Below the pieces are notes generated by a model that made no database searches, was not told the origin of the DNA, and saw only the letters and a program-made list of their open reading frames with translations. Below are positions 15,736-24,884 of a stretch of DNA of 64,000 nucleotides, piece after piece. A program made the position numbers and the translations under genes. Each line of letters begins with the position of its first letter. Position 1 is the first letter of the stretch. This DNA is from an uncultured Flavobacteriaceae bacterium (GTDB lineage Bacteria; Bacteroidota; Bacteroidia; Flavobacteriales; Flavobacteriaceae): assembly GCA_947497245.1 (NCBI GenBank), contig CANMFO010000003.1, positions 186,001 through 250,000 of the forward strand, read 5' to 3'.

Positions 15736-17316
15736 TTAAGCCGATTTGGGCCTTAATTTAAAGAATTCGATATAGCTATCGGGGTTCTCTATTTCCCCCC
15801 GCTCTGAAATCAGTCTGATATCAATATTTCTATTCCTTGCCTTCTCCGAAAAATCTTCCAAGATTTCAACAATGTCATTGTCCAGATACCGCGTTTTGCG
15901 GACATCCAGTTCAAGATACGAATCTTCCGGGAGCTGATCGAGCTCTTTTAATATGGCTCCTTTGTTGAAAAAGGTGACTTCCTCGGCCAAGGTCATTTTT
16001 ATCTTATGTATCCCGTTGCTTTTGTCCTCGATGTGCAAAAAGTGGGAGTTTTGATAGCTCTTGATCAGTATGACCACAATGCCCACGGCCAAACCGAGAC
16101 CGATCCCGATCAGCAAGTCGGTGAAGATAATGCCCAAAACGGTTACCATAAATGGCACAAACTGTTTCCATCCCAGGCCGTACATAGTTTTGAACAGTGC
16201 TGGCTTGGCCAGCTTGAATCCTACAATGAACAGTACCGCTGCCAAAACCGATAGGGGAATCATGTTCAGCAATCTGGGAATCAGTATCACGGAAACCAAT
16301 AAAAAGCACCCATGGATTATGGCGGACATTTTGGTCTTGCCGCCGGATTGGACGTTCGCCGAACTCCGCACGATCACTTGGGTAATGGGCAGGCCGCCGA
16401 TCAATCCGGAGAGCATATTGCCGGTACCCTGTGCCAAAAGCTCTCGATTGGTTGGGGTTACCCGCTTTTCGGGATCCAGTTTGTCCGTCGCCTCAACACA
16501 TAAAAGGGTTTCCAAGCTGGCTACCAGGGCGATGGTAAAAGCGGTGATCCATATCTGCGGTTCGGAAATTGCAGAAAAGTTGGGAAAACTGAACTGGGCA
16601 AAAAAGGATGTGGCATCTTCGGGAATCGGGACACTTACCAAGTGTTCCTGCGAGATGGACAGGCCTTCATGGTCCTTGGTGAGAATGTAAAAGGCAATTC
16701 CCACGGCCACGGCCACCAAAGGCCCCTGAACAAGCTGGAATATTTTCCCCTTTTTCGACAATACCTTGTCCCATATCAATAAAATGGCCAAACCGAGCAC
16801 TGCCACAATGGTAGCACCGGGACTGATATTGTTTACGGTCTTGAGAATTTCTGAAAAGGTATTTTCCCCATCGACCTGAAAGAAGGCAAAATCGCCTTCC
16901 GGATTGGCATTATACCCAAAAAAATGCGGAATTTGTTTTAGGACAATGATGATCCCGATACCGGTCAGCATTCCCTTAATAACGGAAGACGGGAAGTAGT
17001 ATCCGATAATTCCGGCCTTGAGTACGCCGAACAACAATTGGATGGCACCCCCCAAAACCACAGCCAACAGAAAATTACCGTAACCCCCCAAAGCCCCAAT
17101 GGCCGAGAGTACAATTGCGGCCAATCCGGCCGCCGGGCCACTGACCCCAATTTGTGAACCACTGAGACCGCCCACCACGATACCGCCGACGATTCCGGCA
17201 ATCAATCCTGAAAACAATGGAGCCCCGCTGGCCAGGGCAATGCCCAAACAAAGGGGCAAAGCAACAAAAAAAACAACGATACTTGAAGGTAAATCGTTCT
17301 TAATATATTTAAACAT
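15736..17316 (-). CDS. SulP-family anion transporter beside carbonic anhydrase (SulP2)
   Basis: A 526-aa inner-membrane protein with SulP signatures FFVALPLCLGIALASG, GVSGPAAGLAAIV and IGGLPITQVIVRSSANVQSGGKT. The C-terminal ~110 residues are a degenerate STAS domain (EDSYLELDVRKTRYLDNDIVEILEDF region). Homologues paired with carbonic anhydrase are generally regarded as bicarbonate carriers; direct evidence of substrate is not in the sequence. It heads the transporter-anhydrase pair and follows a 100-aa secreted hypothetical. Confidence 0.92.
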   Translation of the reverse strand: MFKYIKNDLPSSIVVFFVALPLCLGIALASGAPLFSGLIAGIVGGIVVGGLSGSQIGVSGPAAGLAAIVLSAIGALGGYGNFLLAVVLGGAIQLLFGVLKAGIIGYYFPSSVIKGMLTGIGIIIVLKQIPHFFGYNANPEGDFAFFQVDGENTFSEILKTVNNISPGATIVAVLGLAILLIWDKVLSKKGKIFQLVQGPLVAVAVGIAFYILTKDHEGLSISQEHLVSVPIPEDATSFFAQFSFPNFSAISEPQIWITAFTIALVASLETLLCVEATDKLDPEKRVTPTNRELLAQGTGNMLSGLIGGLPITQVIVRSSANVQSGGKTKMSAIIHGCFLLVSVILIPRLLNMIPLSVLAAVLFIVGFKLAKPALFKTMYGLGWKQFVPFMVTVLGIIFTDLLIGIGLGLAVGIVVILIKSYQNSHFLHIEDKSNGIHKIKMTLAEEVTFFNKGAILKELDQLPEDSYLELDVRKTRYLDNDIVEILEDFSEKARNRNIDIRLISERGEIENPDSYIEFFKLRPKSA

Positions 17317-17384
17317 ACCATGAGGTTTTATGTCCTCAATCCAGTGGTTGAAGACGGGTTAGTCAATTAAAAAACACAATTGAA

Positions 17385-17687
17385 CTAAATGGTATGTTCC
17401 GGTGGGGGAAGAAAAATGTCCGCCGAATGGGCGTAGTTCCCTTCGATATAGAAATTTGAGATCGTAGACTCATCAACTAATTTGGAGGCAAGTGGATCGG
17501 GGGACAGGTCAAACAGGAAATCTTTTTCACCCACTTCCTTTTTTTCCTCCTTTTTGTTTTCCTCCTCACCGAATTCCATGACCAGACCGCTATATGCGTC
17601 CAGACCAAAAAGGGTAACGACCGATGGTGCCAGAATGGCGGTGGCCAAAAGGAAGGACAGGATTAAAAAAAAGGACGATTTCACCAA
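17385..17687 (-). CDS. Small exported protein of unknown function
   Basis: A 100-aa protein with a hydrophobic N-terminal segment (FFLILSFLLATAILAPSVV), so exported or membrane-anchored, followed by a Lys/Glu tract (EEENKKEEKKEVGEKD) and a C-terminus ending LPPPEHTI. I recall proteins of this shape with a final PPPE-type end in flavobacteria but no function. It lies 68 bases upstream of SulP2 on the same strand and 57 bases downstream of batE, so it may belong to either transcript. Confidence 0.65.
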   Translation of the reverse strand: MVKSSFFLILSFLLATAILAPSVVTLFGLDAYSGLVMEFGEEENKKEEKKEVGEKDFLFDLSPDPLASKLVDESTISNFYIEGNYAHSADIFLPPPEHTI

Positions 17688-17744
17688 ATTATTAAGGTTT
17701 TCGCAAAGATAACAGCATTGCCAACATTCTCTGTTAAGGAAATT

Positions 17745-18503
17745 CTAAAAATCCCTCAACAACTTAATGCTCTCTATAGGAACCCAGCCCGTTTTGCCAT
17801 CTGCGATACGAATTTTGTGGTAGTTGTTGTATTCTTCCAACACATTTACCTTGGTGCCCTCATGGAGCCTGAACACTTCCTGGCCCGAGGTATTGGGATC
17901 CGACTGTACGGTGATCTCATCATCGAACACGATGGCAGGCCGGTCGTCGATAAAGTCGTTATACTGCACAAAGGCGAATACCGCGGCCATTATGGAGATC
18001 AGCATGCAGACCAAACTCGTAATGAACGCAATGCGTTTTCGGGTAGCATACCTAAAAAAGTGGAAGGCGATGTACAACACTACAAAAAGTAGCATAAACC
18101 CCACTGCGGCATAGGCCCATTGATCAAAGGACAGCCATCCGGTCACCCCCCTATAGAATTTGGAAAGACCTACCTCGGGCATGGTATCGATGGCGTCCAG
18201 GGTCATGTTTTGGGCGTAGGAGAGGTTGTTCTTTATCTCCGGGTCGTTGGGACTCAGCAGTAAGGCCTTCTCGTAGTAATAAATGCTCGGTGCAATTTGG
18301 TTGAGCTTGTAGTACGAATTTCCAAGATTAAAATAAAGTTCCGCCGAATGTTGCCCCTTTTCCAAAATTTCCAAATAGCTTGCGATAGCCGAATTGTAGT
18401 CCGCTTTGTTATAGGCAGCATTTGCACGGTCGAAAAGCACATCGTTCTGGGCCCAGGCACCAAAAACGGAAAGTAGTATACCAATATACAGGATTCTTTT
18501 CAC
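17745..18503 (-). CDS. batE: BatE-like TPR and SH3 membrane protein
   Basis: A 252-aa envelope protein closing the Bat operon. A signal peptide (to about residue 18) is followed by TPR repeats (about 20-95; AELYFNLGNSYYKLNQ), two membrane segments (about 125-175: FDQWAYAAVGFMLLFVV and FITSLVCMLISIMAAVF), and a bacterial SH3-type domain at the end (HEGTKVNVLEEYNNYHKIRI, TGWVPIESI). Bat proteins are linked to aerotolerance and stress in Bacteroides and spirochaetes; exact role is unknown. Confidence 0.88.
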   Translation of the reverse strand: MKRILYIGILLSVFGAWAQNDVLFDRANAAYNKADYNSAIASYLEILEKGQHSAELYFNLGNSYYKLNQIAPSIYYYEKALLLSPNDPEIKNNLSYAQNMTLDAIDTMPEVGLSKFYRGVTGWLSFDQWAYAAVGFMLLFVVLYIAFHFFRYATRKRIAFITSLVCMLISIMAAVFAFVQYNDFIDDRPAIVFDDEITVQSDPNTSGQEVFRLHEGTKVNVLEEYNNYHKIRIADGKTGWVPIESIKLLRDF

Positions 18504-18535
18504 TGCTGAAATTTTACTTTTTAATAACGGGCACC

Positions 18536-20314
18536 TTACAACTGTTTGTCCATATTTGAAATTACCTCACTGGCCTTGTCATAGTCCTGCCGCATTTGAA
18601 CGTTCGAAAATGGACTGTAGCGAGCCATTTCGCAGTTCTTCAACAGCGCTAGGAACCCTTCGTTAGTGGTATCGTCAACTTGTTTTTCGGTCAATAGGGA
18701 TGCGATCTTATCCTTACTGAATTCCGAGGTCTCTATTTTCAATTTGGCCTTTAGATAGTTGTGCAATGCTTTTTCCAGGGCAATGTAGAACGCCTCTTTG
18801 TTGCCCAGTACTTTTTTCGCGGTGGAAAGGTATTTTCTCGCCAACCGATTGGCCTTTTTTATCCTATTGCCCGCCACATCGCCCGCAATGGTCTCCCTTC
18901 TCCTTCCAAAATAAATCGCGATGGGAATAAAGAGCAGGGGCAGTAACCACCACAGATAAAAACGGTTTGAACCAAAAAAATAATTCGTGCCGATGGCGGT
19001 GAGATTGGGTTTTAGCTTGATGAAACCAAATTGACTCCCCGTTGCCGTGACCACCTGCCGGTTACCGGTAACCGGACCCCTTGCGGTCGGATCTCCATTG
19101 GAAGGCCCGGACAGCACATTAATGACAATCTCCTTGGAATTTATCGTATGGTATTTTTCGTTTTTTGGGTCAAAGTAGCTGAACGAAACGGAAGGAATGG
19201 GGTACTTGCCCTTAAAGGAGGGGACGATCGTGTAGTTGTTGCTTACCTTTCCTTGGGAACCGGAGAGGGTGGTGCGCACCGTTTCCTCAAATTCGGGTTC
19301 ATAGACTTCCAATGAACTGGGCAGACTGGGCTCGGGCAATTGGAACAATTTAAGGTTGCCCTTTCCGCTGACCTCTACCCTTGCCTGTAATGATTCGGAA
19401 GCGTTGAGGTTGGTCTTACTGGTGGTCACCTTAAAATTGAAATCGCCTACGGCCCCACTAAAATTGGCCGGTTTTCCCTGGGACGGCAAATCTTTCACCC
19501 GTATGGTGCGTCGGCCCGCGGATACCGTTTTATTCGTGGAAGTATAGATCCTTCCCCCGAAAAAATCCCTGCGGTTCGTCGGAACGTCCACGGTGACCTC
19601 CAAGGAGAGCGGTTCAATTTCCAGTTCCCCTCCCCGTTGGGGATAGAGCACCACTCTTTTCAATACCACATAGCGGTACGGCTTGCCCTTATAGGTTCCG
19701 TTTTGGGCACTTGGCCTACCCACGGGAATATCATGGCTCCAAAAGTTGTTGTATTTTGGATTGTCCAAGGGCTGGTAACGGGAAACACTGATGTTGGGGC
19801 TTACGTACAATTTGTAGACCACGCTGAGCGCTTCGTTCATGTAAGGTGCGGTCTTGGATACCTCTGCCACCAGATGTAGGCTTTCGTCGGCAACATCGTC
19901 AGCGGTCATCTGATCACTGGGCTTATCCACCGCCGCCGTTACCTCGATCTGCTTGGGACTTGTCTTATAGGTCTTTCCCTCGATGACTATGGAAGCCTGT
20001 TTTATGATAAACGTGCCCCTTGCCGAAGGAGCCAGAGTATAGGAATAGGTCTTGGAAAAGCCACGGACCCCGTTGATAAAAGAGGAACTAATAGCTTGGG
20101 AAGGGCCCATTAGTACCTGAAACCCCTCAAAGTCGGGTGCGACAAAGTCGTCCCCATCCCGGTTCATGGAAAAATCGACACGCAGACGTTCATTGATCCC
20201 CAGCTTGCTTTTGCTCACTTTCATTTCAAAGGTAACGGCATCGGGGTCCTGCGCCCGTGCCAAAAGGGCGAAAGTCAAAAGTGGCAATAAAGCCATGTAT
20301 TTTTTAATGCCCAT
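18536..20314 (-). CDS. batD: BatD-family periplasmic protein
   Basis: A 592-aa protein with a signal peptide (MGIKKYMALLPLLTFALLAR, cut after ARA), several beta-sandwich repeats in the periplasm (to about residue 430), a membrane helix (YLWWLLPLLFIPIAIYFG) and a cytoplasmic helical tail. I start it at ATG 20312-20314, five bases after the batC stop; the longer frame uses a TTG that overlaps batC. Typical BatD features are the NERLRVDFSMN segment and the RGTFIIKQASIVIEGKTYKT part of the first repeat. It probably forms an envelope complex with the VWA proteins. Confidence 0.9.
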   Translation of the reverse strand: MGIKKYMALLPLLTFALLARAQDPDAVTFEMKVSKSKLGINERLRVDFSMNRDGDDFVAPDFEGFQVLMGPSQAISSSFINGVRGFSKTYSYTLAPSARGTFIIKQASIVIEGKTYKTSPKQIEVTAAVDKPSDQMTADDVADESLHLVAEVSKTAPYMNEALSVVYKLYVSPNISVSRYQPLDNPKYNNFWSHDIPVGRPSAQNGTYKGKPYRYVVLKRVVLYPQRGGELEIEPLSLEVTVDVPTNRRDFFGGRIYTSTNKTVSAGRRTIRVKDLPSQGKPANFSGAVGDFNFKVTTSKTNLNASESLQARVEVSGKGNLKLFQLPEPSLPSSLEVYEPEFEETVRTTLSGSQGKVSNNYTIVPSFKGKYPIPSVSFSYFDPKNEKYHTINSKEIVINVLSGPSNGDPTARGPVTGNRQVVTATGSQFGFIKLKPNLTAIGTNYFFGSNRFYLWWLLPLLFIPIAIYFGRRRETIAGDVAGNRIKKANRLARKYLSTAKKVLGNKEAFYIALEKALHNYLKAKLKIETSEFSKDKIASLLTEKQVDDTTNEGFLALLKNCEMARYSPFSNVQMRQDYDKASEVISNMDKQL

Positions 20315-20319
20315 AGGGG

Positions 20320-21150
20320 TTACCAATCTTTTTCGTTCTTTACCTTAACACCCTTCACTTTTTGGGCGTCCATTTTTTGTTGTACCTTCTTTTCCTCGTT
20401 CTGCATGGCTTCCAACAGGTTTTGGATCTGTTGTTTGCTCAATTGGTTGGGACGTGGCTGTTCCTGTTTTTCTTGTTGTTCGTCTCCTTTTTCGGGCTGC
20501 TTTTTCTGCTCCTCCTTTTGGTCGCCCTCGCCCTCTTTGTTGTCTTCTTTCTTTTCGTCTTTTTGGTCACCCTCGTCGCCTTTATCGCCTTCGTCCTTTT
20601 TTTCCTTGTCGTCCCCTTCCTTTTTATCTTCGTTTTGATCCTTGTTCTGGTCTTTGTTGTCCTCGTCGTCCTTGTTCTGGTCGTTCTGTTCTTGCTGCTT
20701 TTTCAACATTTCCTTGGCCAAGGCCAGATTGTACCGGGTTTCCTCGTCTTTGGGGTCGTTGCGAAGGGCCTGTTTGTAGGCCTCCACCGCTTTTTCGTAT
20801 TCCTTGCGTTTCATGAACACATTGCCCATGTTGTGGTAGGCTTTGTGCTTGGTGGGTTTTTCGATCGCTACATCGCCGGCTTGTTTAAAACGGCCGAAAG
20901 CCTCACTGTACGTTTCCTTATGGTAATAGGCGTTGCCCAAATTGAACGGGGCCACGGCATTTTCGTCGCTTTTGGCGATGGCCCTGCGGTAATCTACCTC
21001 CGCCTCTATAAACTTGTCCTCCGAAAGATCTTTGTTGCCCTCCCAGGTATGATTTTTGGATTCCCTTAGCGCATCCATTTTTTCCTTTTCACCCTCTTGT
21101 GCGAATGAAAGGCCGGCAACCAAAAAAAGAACAAAAACCATATTTTTCAT
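20320..21150 (-). CDS. batC: BatC-like TPR protein with charged tail
   Basis: A 276-aa exported protein. After a signal peptide (FVLFLVAGLSFAQE) come three TPR units (about residues 40-150; APFNLGNAYYHKETYSEAFG, AYHNMGNVFMKRKEYEKAVEAY). Residues ~155-240 are a low-complexity Lys/Glu/Asp/Gln tract with little hydrophobic content, probably disordered. The last ~35 residues are a helical segment (LSKQQIQNLLEAMQNEE), the part usually conserved in BatC-type proteins. It begins one base after the batB stop. Confidence 0.9.
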   Translation of the reverse strand: MKNMVFVLFLVAGLSFAQEGEKEKMDALRESKNHTWEGNKDLSEDKFIEAEVDYRRAIAKSDENAVAPFNLGNAYYHKETYSEAFGRFKQAGDVAIEKPTKHKAYHNMGNVFMKRKEYEKAVEAYKQALRNDPKDEETRYNLALAKEMLKKQQEQNDQNKDDEDNKDQNKDQNEDKKEGDDKEKKDEGDKGDEGDQKDEKKEDNKEGEGDQKEEQKKQPEKGDEQQEKQEQPRPNQLSKQQIQNLLEAMQNEEKKVQQKMDAQKVKGVKVKNEKDW

Positions 21151-21151
21151 C

Positions 21152-22198
21152 TTATTCCACCATTTTTTCGTTAAACAGGTTCAGACGCCTCAACCATTTT
21201 GTCTTTCTGTCCAAAACAAAGATGTCTAAAAATAAACATAATAGTCCCGCGCCCAAAAACCATTGGAACTGATCTTTATATTCGGCGAACTGCTTGGCCT
21301 CAAATTCCTTTTTGTCCATTTGCAACAATTGCTCCTTGATGTATTCCACGGCTTCCTCCGTATGGGTGCCGTCGATGTAGTCGCCATTCCCATCCTGTGC
21401 GATATCAACCAAGATCTCCTCGTTCAATTTGGTCATGACGACCTCTCCCTGCGCATCTTTTTTGAGGCTTTCCACCACTCCGTTCCGTTTGAGGGGAATA
21501 GGTACCCCCTTACTTTTTCCGACCCCTATGGTGAATATTCGGATGCCTTCTTCGACCGCCTTTTCGACCGCATCGGCCGTATTGCCCTCCGAATGGTCCT
21601 CTCCGTCGGAAATGATGAACAACACCCTATTGGTCTGTTCCTCGTCATCGTAGTAGGTGGTTGCAAGATAGATCGCTTCATTGATGGCCGTGCCCTGTGA
21701 GGTGAGCATATCGGTATTCATGCCCTGAAGGAACATCTTGGCCGCTCCGTAATCGGTGGTGATGGGCAGTTGCGGAAAGGCTTGCCCGGCATAGGCGATG
21801 ATTCCGATCCGATCGCTGGCCAATTGGTTGATGATTTCGGAAACCAGCCGTTTTGCCTTTTCCAAACGATTGGGGGCAATGTCCTCGGCCAACATACTTT
21901 TGGAGACATCTACGGCAAAAACAATATCGACCCCTTCCCTTTTCACGGTCTCCAGTTTGGTGCCCATTTTTGGATTGACGAGTCCAAGGGTCAGGAAAGT
22001 GAGTCCCAATAAAAAGAAAAGCAGTTTCAAGGTAGCTTTAAAACGGGACCGATCTGGGGTGAGGCGTCTGAGCAGTGTACTGTCGGCAAACCGTTTCTGA
22101 GCCCGCTTTTTCCATATCTGAAGCAATAGGAACAGTACCACCACTACCGGAACGACGGCGAGCAGATAGAAATATATTTTTTCATCCAACTGTATCAT
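21152..22198 (-). CDS. batB: BatB VWA-domain membrane protein
   Basis: A 348-aa inner-membrane protein: two N-terminal membrane helices, a von Willebrand A domain (about residues 88-290) and a C-terminal helix near residue 310-330. The metal-ion-dependent adhesion site is intact (FAVDVSKSMLAEDI, then a Thr in SQGTAINEAI and Asp in FIISDGEDHSEG). Its ATG overlaps the batA stop by four bases. Role: partner of MoxR ATPase and BatA in the Bat complex. Confidence 0.93.
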   Translation of the reverse strand: MIQLDEKIYFYLLAVVPVVVVLFLLLQIWKKRAQKRFADSTLLRRLTPDRSRFKATLKLLFFLLGLTFLTLGLVNPKMGTKLETVKREGVDIVFAVDVSKSMLAEDIAPNRLEKAKRLVSEIINQLASDRIGIIAYAGQAFPQLPITTDYGAAKMFLQGMNTDMLTSQGTAINEAIYLATTYYDDEEQTNRVLFIISDGEDHSEGNTADAVEKAVEEGIRIFTIGVGKSKGVPIPLKRNGVVESLKKDAQGEVVMTKLNEEILVDIAQDGNGDYIDGTHTEEAVEYIKEQLLQMDKKEFEAKQFAEYKDQFQWFLGAGLLCLFLDIFVLDRKTKWLRRLNLFNEKMVE

Positions 22199-23193
22199 AT
22201 AAAGCTTCTAAACAACGTATTGCGCATGACCCATTCAAACAACAGCAAAGCTCCTGCCAAAAGTACCCAAGGCCTAAATTTCTCCTCGTATTTGTAATAT
22301 TTGAACTCTTCTATCTCGGTTTTCTCCAGTTTGTTGATCTCGTCGTAGATGGCCTCCAGCTTTTCATTGTCGGTAGCCCTAAAATATTTTCCCCCCGTGG
22401 ATTTGGCAATGGCCTTTAACAGTTTTTCATCGATTTCCACTTTGCGCATTCCATATCGAAAGGAACCATCTGCATTGTATTCAATGGGAGTAAGGGCATT
22501 TCCATTGGTCCCAAGACCTATGGTGTAGGTCTTGATACCAAACTCGACTGCGAGATCGGCGGCGGTCTGGGGTTCGATGAAGCCAGAATTGTTGACCCCG
22601 TCGGTCAATAGGATGATGATCTTGCTGATGGCCCTGCTTTCCTTTAAACGGTTGACCGAGGTGGCCAGGCCCATCCCGATTGCGGTACCGTCGTTCAATT
22701 GGCCATAGGTAATCTCCCTAAGGGCCGACAGCACAATGCTCTTGTCACTGGTGATGGGGGTTTTGGTATACCCTTCCCCTGCATAGACTACCAGGCCGAT
22801 CCGATCGTTGGGGCGTTTCCTGATAAAATCAGCGGCAACGTCCTTTAAGGCCGATAAGCGGTTGGGTTTTAGGTCCCGGGCCAGCATACTCGATGAAACA
22901 TCGATGGCCATAACGATATCGATTCCCTTGGTGGTCTTGGTACGGGTGGAGATATCCTCGGTCTGTGGGCGGGCCATCGCCACCACAATGGCGGCCAGGG
23001 CCAACAAACGAAATAGGAACAGCAGGGGCTTCAATTTGGGTAGGATGCCCTCCTTCGCAAAACCCTTTATGCTCGAAATTTTTAACGAGGCGGTCTGTTC
23101 CCTTCTCTTGAAAAGGTACCATAGCAAAGCCAATGGAAGCAGTAACAGCAACCAAAAAAATTCGGGATTCGCAAATTCAATGTTTTCGAGCAT
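22195..23193 (-). CDS. batA: BatA VWA-domain membrane protein
   Basis: A 332-aa paralogue of BatB with the same layout: two N-terminal helices, VWA domain with MIDAS (MAIDVSSSMLARDL, NDGTAIGMGLATS, ILLTDGVNNSGF) and a final membrane helix. It abuts the DUF4381-like gene stop with no gap and overlaps batB. In this family MoxR is thought to act on the VWA protein as a metal-dependent chaperone. Confidence 0.93.
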   Translation of the reverse strand: MLENIEFANPEFFWLLLLLPLALLWYLFKRREQTASLKISSIKGFAKEGILPKLKPLLFLFRLLALAAIVVAMARPQTEDISTRTKTTKGIDIVMAIDVSSSMLARDLKPNRLSALKDVAADFIRKRPNDRIGLVVYAGEGYTKTPITSDKSIVLSALREITYGQLNDGTAIGMGLATSVNRLKESRAISKIIILLTDGVNNSGFIEPQTAADLAVEFGIKTYTIGLGTNGNALTPIEYNADGSFRYGMRKVEIDEKLLKAIAKSTGGKYFRATDNEKLEAIYDEINKLEKTEIEEFKYYKYEEKFRPWVLLAGALLLFEWVMRNTLFRSFI

Positions 23194-24834
23194 TTATACG
23201 TCCAATTTAACTTCCACTGTTCTTAAAATGCGATCAATTATTTCCTGGGCATAGGAATCGTCTTCCGACCAGGTCAGGATTACCTGCTGCTGGAATCCGG
23301 GGCCTCCAAAGCTCAGTACAATGTAGTTGCCGTCGATCAATTCGGTGTGTTCCGGGACGACAAATTTTCCACTCCCATATATTTTCAATCCCTTGACCCC
23401 GGTAATCGTGGTAAACTCCTCCTGCTTGGTGATGATGTTCTTCGCGCCTTTGGACTCCAGGCCTTTCAGGAATTTTTCCACGGACTGTTCATGATCTGGT
23501 TCGGCCTTTTCCGCAAGTGTGGTCGAAGCCGCTTTTATGGTCAACAGGGTTTGGGGGTTTCCGTATTCGAACGTCTGTAATTCGGCCACCTTCCCGGCCC
23601 CGTCCCGGGGAAGCTCCACTTCTTGCCGGACCAACACTTCAGGGGTTTCCAGGTTTATGGGCGGATACCCATAGGAACTGGCGACCCAATCCCCCTCCAA
23701 CAGTTGTTTGCTCGGGTTGGCGGTAAGGGTATCCCAGACGTATTTTGGGCCAAAGTAGACAACGGACAGGGTAATGGCCAGGACCACTGCCCCAGCGGCT
23801 ATACTACCGGTAAGGATCCATTTTTTGCGTTGTTTTCTCCGTGCCATTTCTTCCTGGTACTCGGCCTGTAGCATGAGTTCCTCTTCGGTGGGCTCCGGTA
23901 GGGCGTCGTGGGTTTTGATAACAATCTGTTCAATTGATCTTCGATCTTGTTCGGCGACCGAAGTCTCCGGTTTTGATTTGGCGAACTTCACCAGGTCCGC
24001 AGTTTGCAATATCCTTTTGAATTGCTGTAGGGTGTCATCGCCCAATTTCAACTCACCCGCATCTTTCATCATTTCCAATTTGTCGATCAGTTGGTCCGTT
24101 GTACTTTCGAGGGCCGAAACATGGGCGTCTTCCTCCAGGTACGAACGTACGATATCGGTCAGTTCGGAGTAGTATTGCTTGTACTCGTCCTGGATGAGGT
24201 ATTTGGAATCCTCCAATTTTTTTAATTCCATCAAGGCCCGGTCGTAGGGAGGTAGCAGGGCCACTTTTTCCTCCTCTGTAAGGGGCTTCTTTCGGAATAC
24301 GAACCAGTAAAGCAGCCCTCCCAAAACGGCCAGGAACAGCGCAATGGCCAGAAGTACCTTCCAAAGATTGGAATAACCTTTCTCCACCTCCATCAAAGGT
24401 TTGATATCGAACATTTTTTGCACTAGGGTGTCCACCGGTACCGTGGCCACGTCAATGACCAGCGAGTCGGTCATATACCCCTTTCCATCGATATCGATGC
24501 GTTGGGCCGGGAGCTTGTAGGAACCCGAATCGAACTGGGTGAGCGCGTACATTTTTTCGAGGACCATCCGATCATTCTTGCGGGTGGTGTCGGTCGCAAA
24601 GGCTTCGACGGTCTCCAAAGGGGAAAAAGTCTGTCCCTCGGGGAAAATGACGGTTGCGGCCGTATCGGTCTCGACCAGGACTTTGAAATGTATTTGATCG
24701 CCTATCTTGATGAAGGTGGTGTCCACCTCCGAGCTGACCACGGCCTGCTCCTGGGAAAATCCCTGTAAAGAACAAACAAGAAGCAAACAGGAACAGGAAA
24801 AAGCACAGCGCAAACGCTGCAGTGCATATTTCAT
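23194..24834 (-). CDS. Bat-operon protein with DUF4381-like region
   Basis: A 546-aa membrane protein between DUF58 and batA. A signal peptide (MKYALQRLRCAFSCSCLLLV) leads to a periplasmic beta domain (about 30-155), a membrane helix (157-180), a cytoplasmic helical DUF4381-type part (LPPYDRALMELKKLEDSKY; about 195-340), a second helix near 345-368 and a ~175-residue periplasmic C-terminal domain of unknown type. I chose ATG 24832-24834 because it gives a signal peptide; an upstream ATG at 24877-24879 and a TTG overlapping DUF58 are alternatives. The tail is longer than in minimal DUF4381 proteins. Confidence 0.82.
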   Translation of the reverse strand: MKYALQRLRCAFSCSCLLLVCSLQGFSQEQAVVSSEVDTTFIKIGDQIHFKVLVETDTAATVIFPEGQTFSPLETVEAFATDTTRKNDRMVLEKMYALTQFDSGSYKLPAQRIDIDGKGYMTDSLVIDVATVPVDTLVQKMFDIKPLMEVEKGYSNLWKVLLAIALFLAVLGGLLYWFVFRKKPLTEEEKVALLPPYDRALMELKKLEDSKYLIQDEYKQYYSELTDIVRSYLEEDAHVSALESTTDQLIDKLEMMKDAGELKLGDDTLQQFKRILQTADLVKFAKSKPETSVAEQDRRSIEQIVIKTHDALPEPTEEELMLQAEYQEEMARRKQRKKWILTGSIAAGAVVLAITLSVVYFGPKYVWDTLTANPSKQLLEGDWVASSYGYPPINLETPEVLVRQEVELPRDGAGKVAELQTFEYGNPQTLLTIKAASTTLAEKAEPDHEQSVEKFLKGLESKGAKNIITKQEEFTTITGVKGLKIYGSGKFVVPEHTELIDGNYIVLSFGGPGFQQQVILTWSEDDSYAQEIIDRILRTVEVKLDV

Positions 24835-24884
24835 GTTCAGTGCCTGCACAGGCGGCTGGCGAATCTCGTATTTTGCCATTTGAA

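Noticed and set aside
20362-21069. A 235-codon very hydrophobic open frame on the plus strand
   Set aside because: It is the antisense of the Lys/Glu-rich batC tract, whose complement gives Leu/Phe/Val codons. BatC is the real gene.
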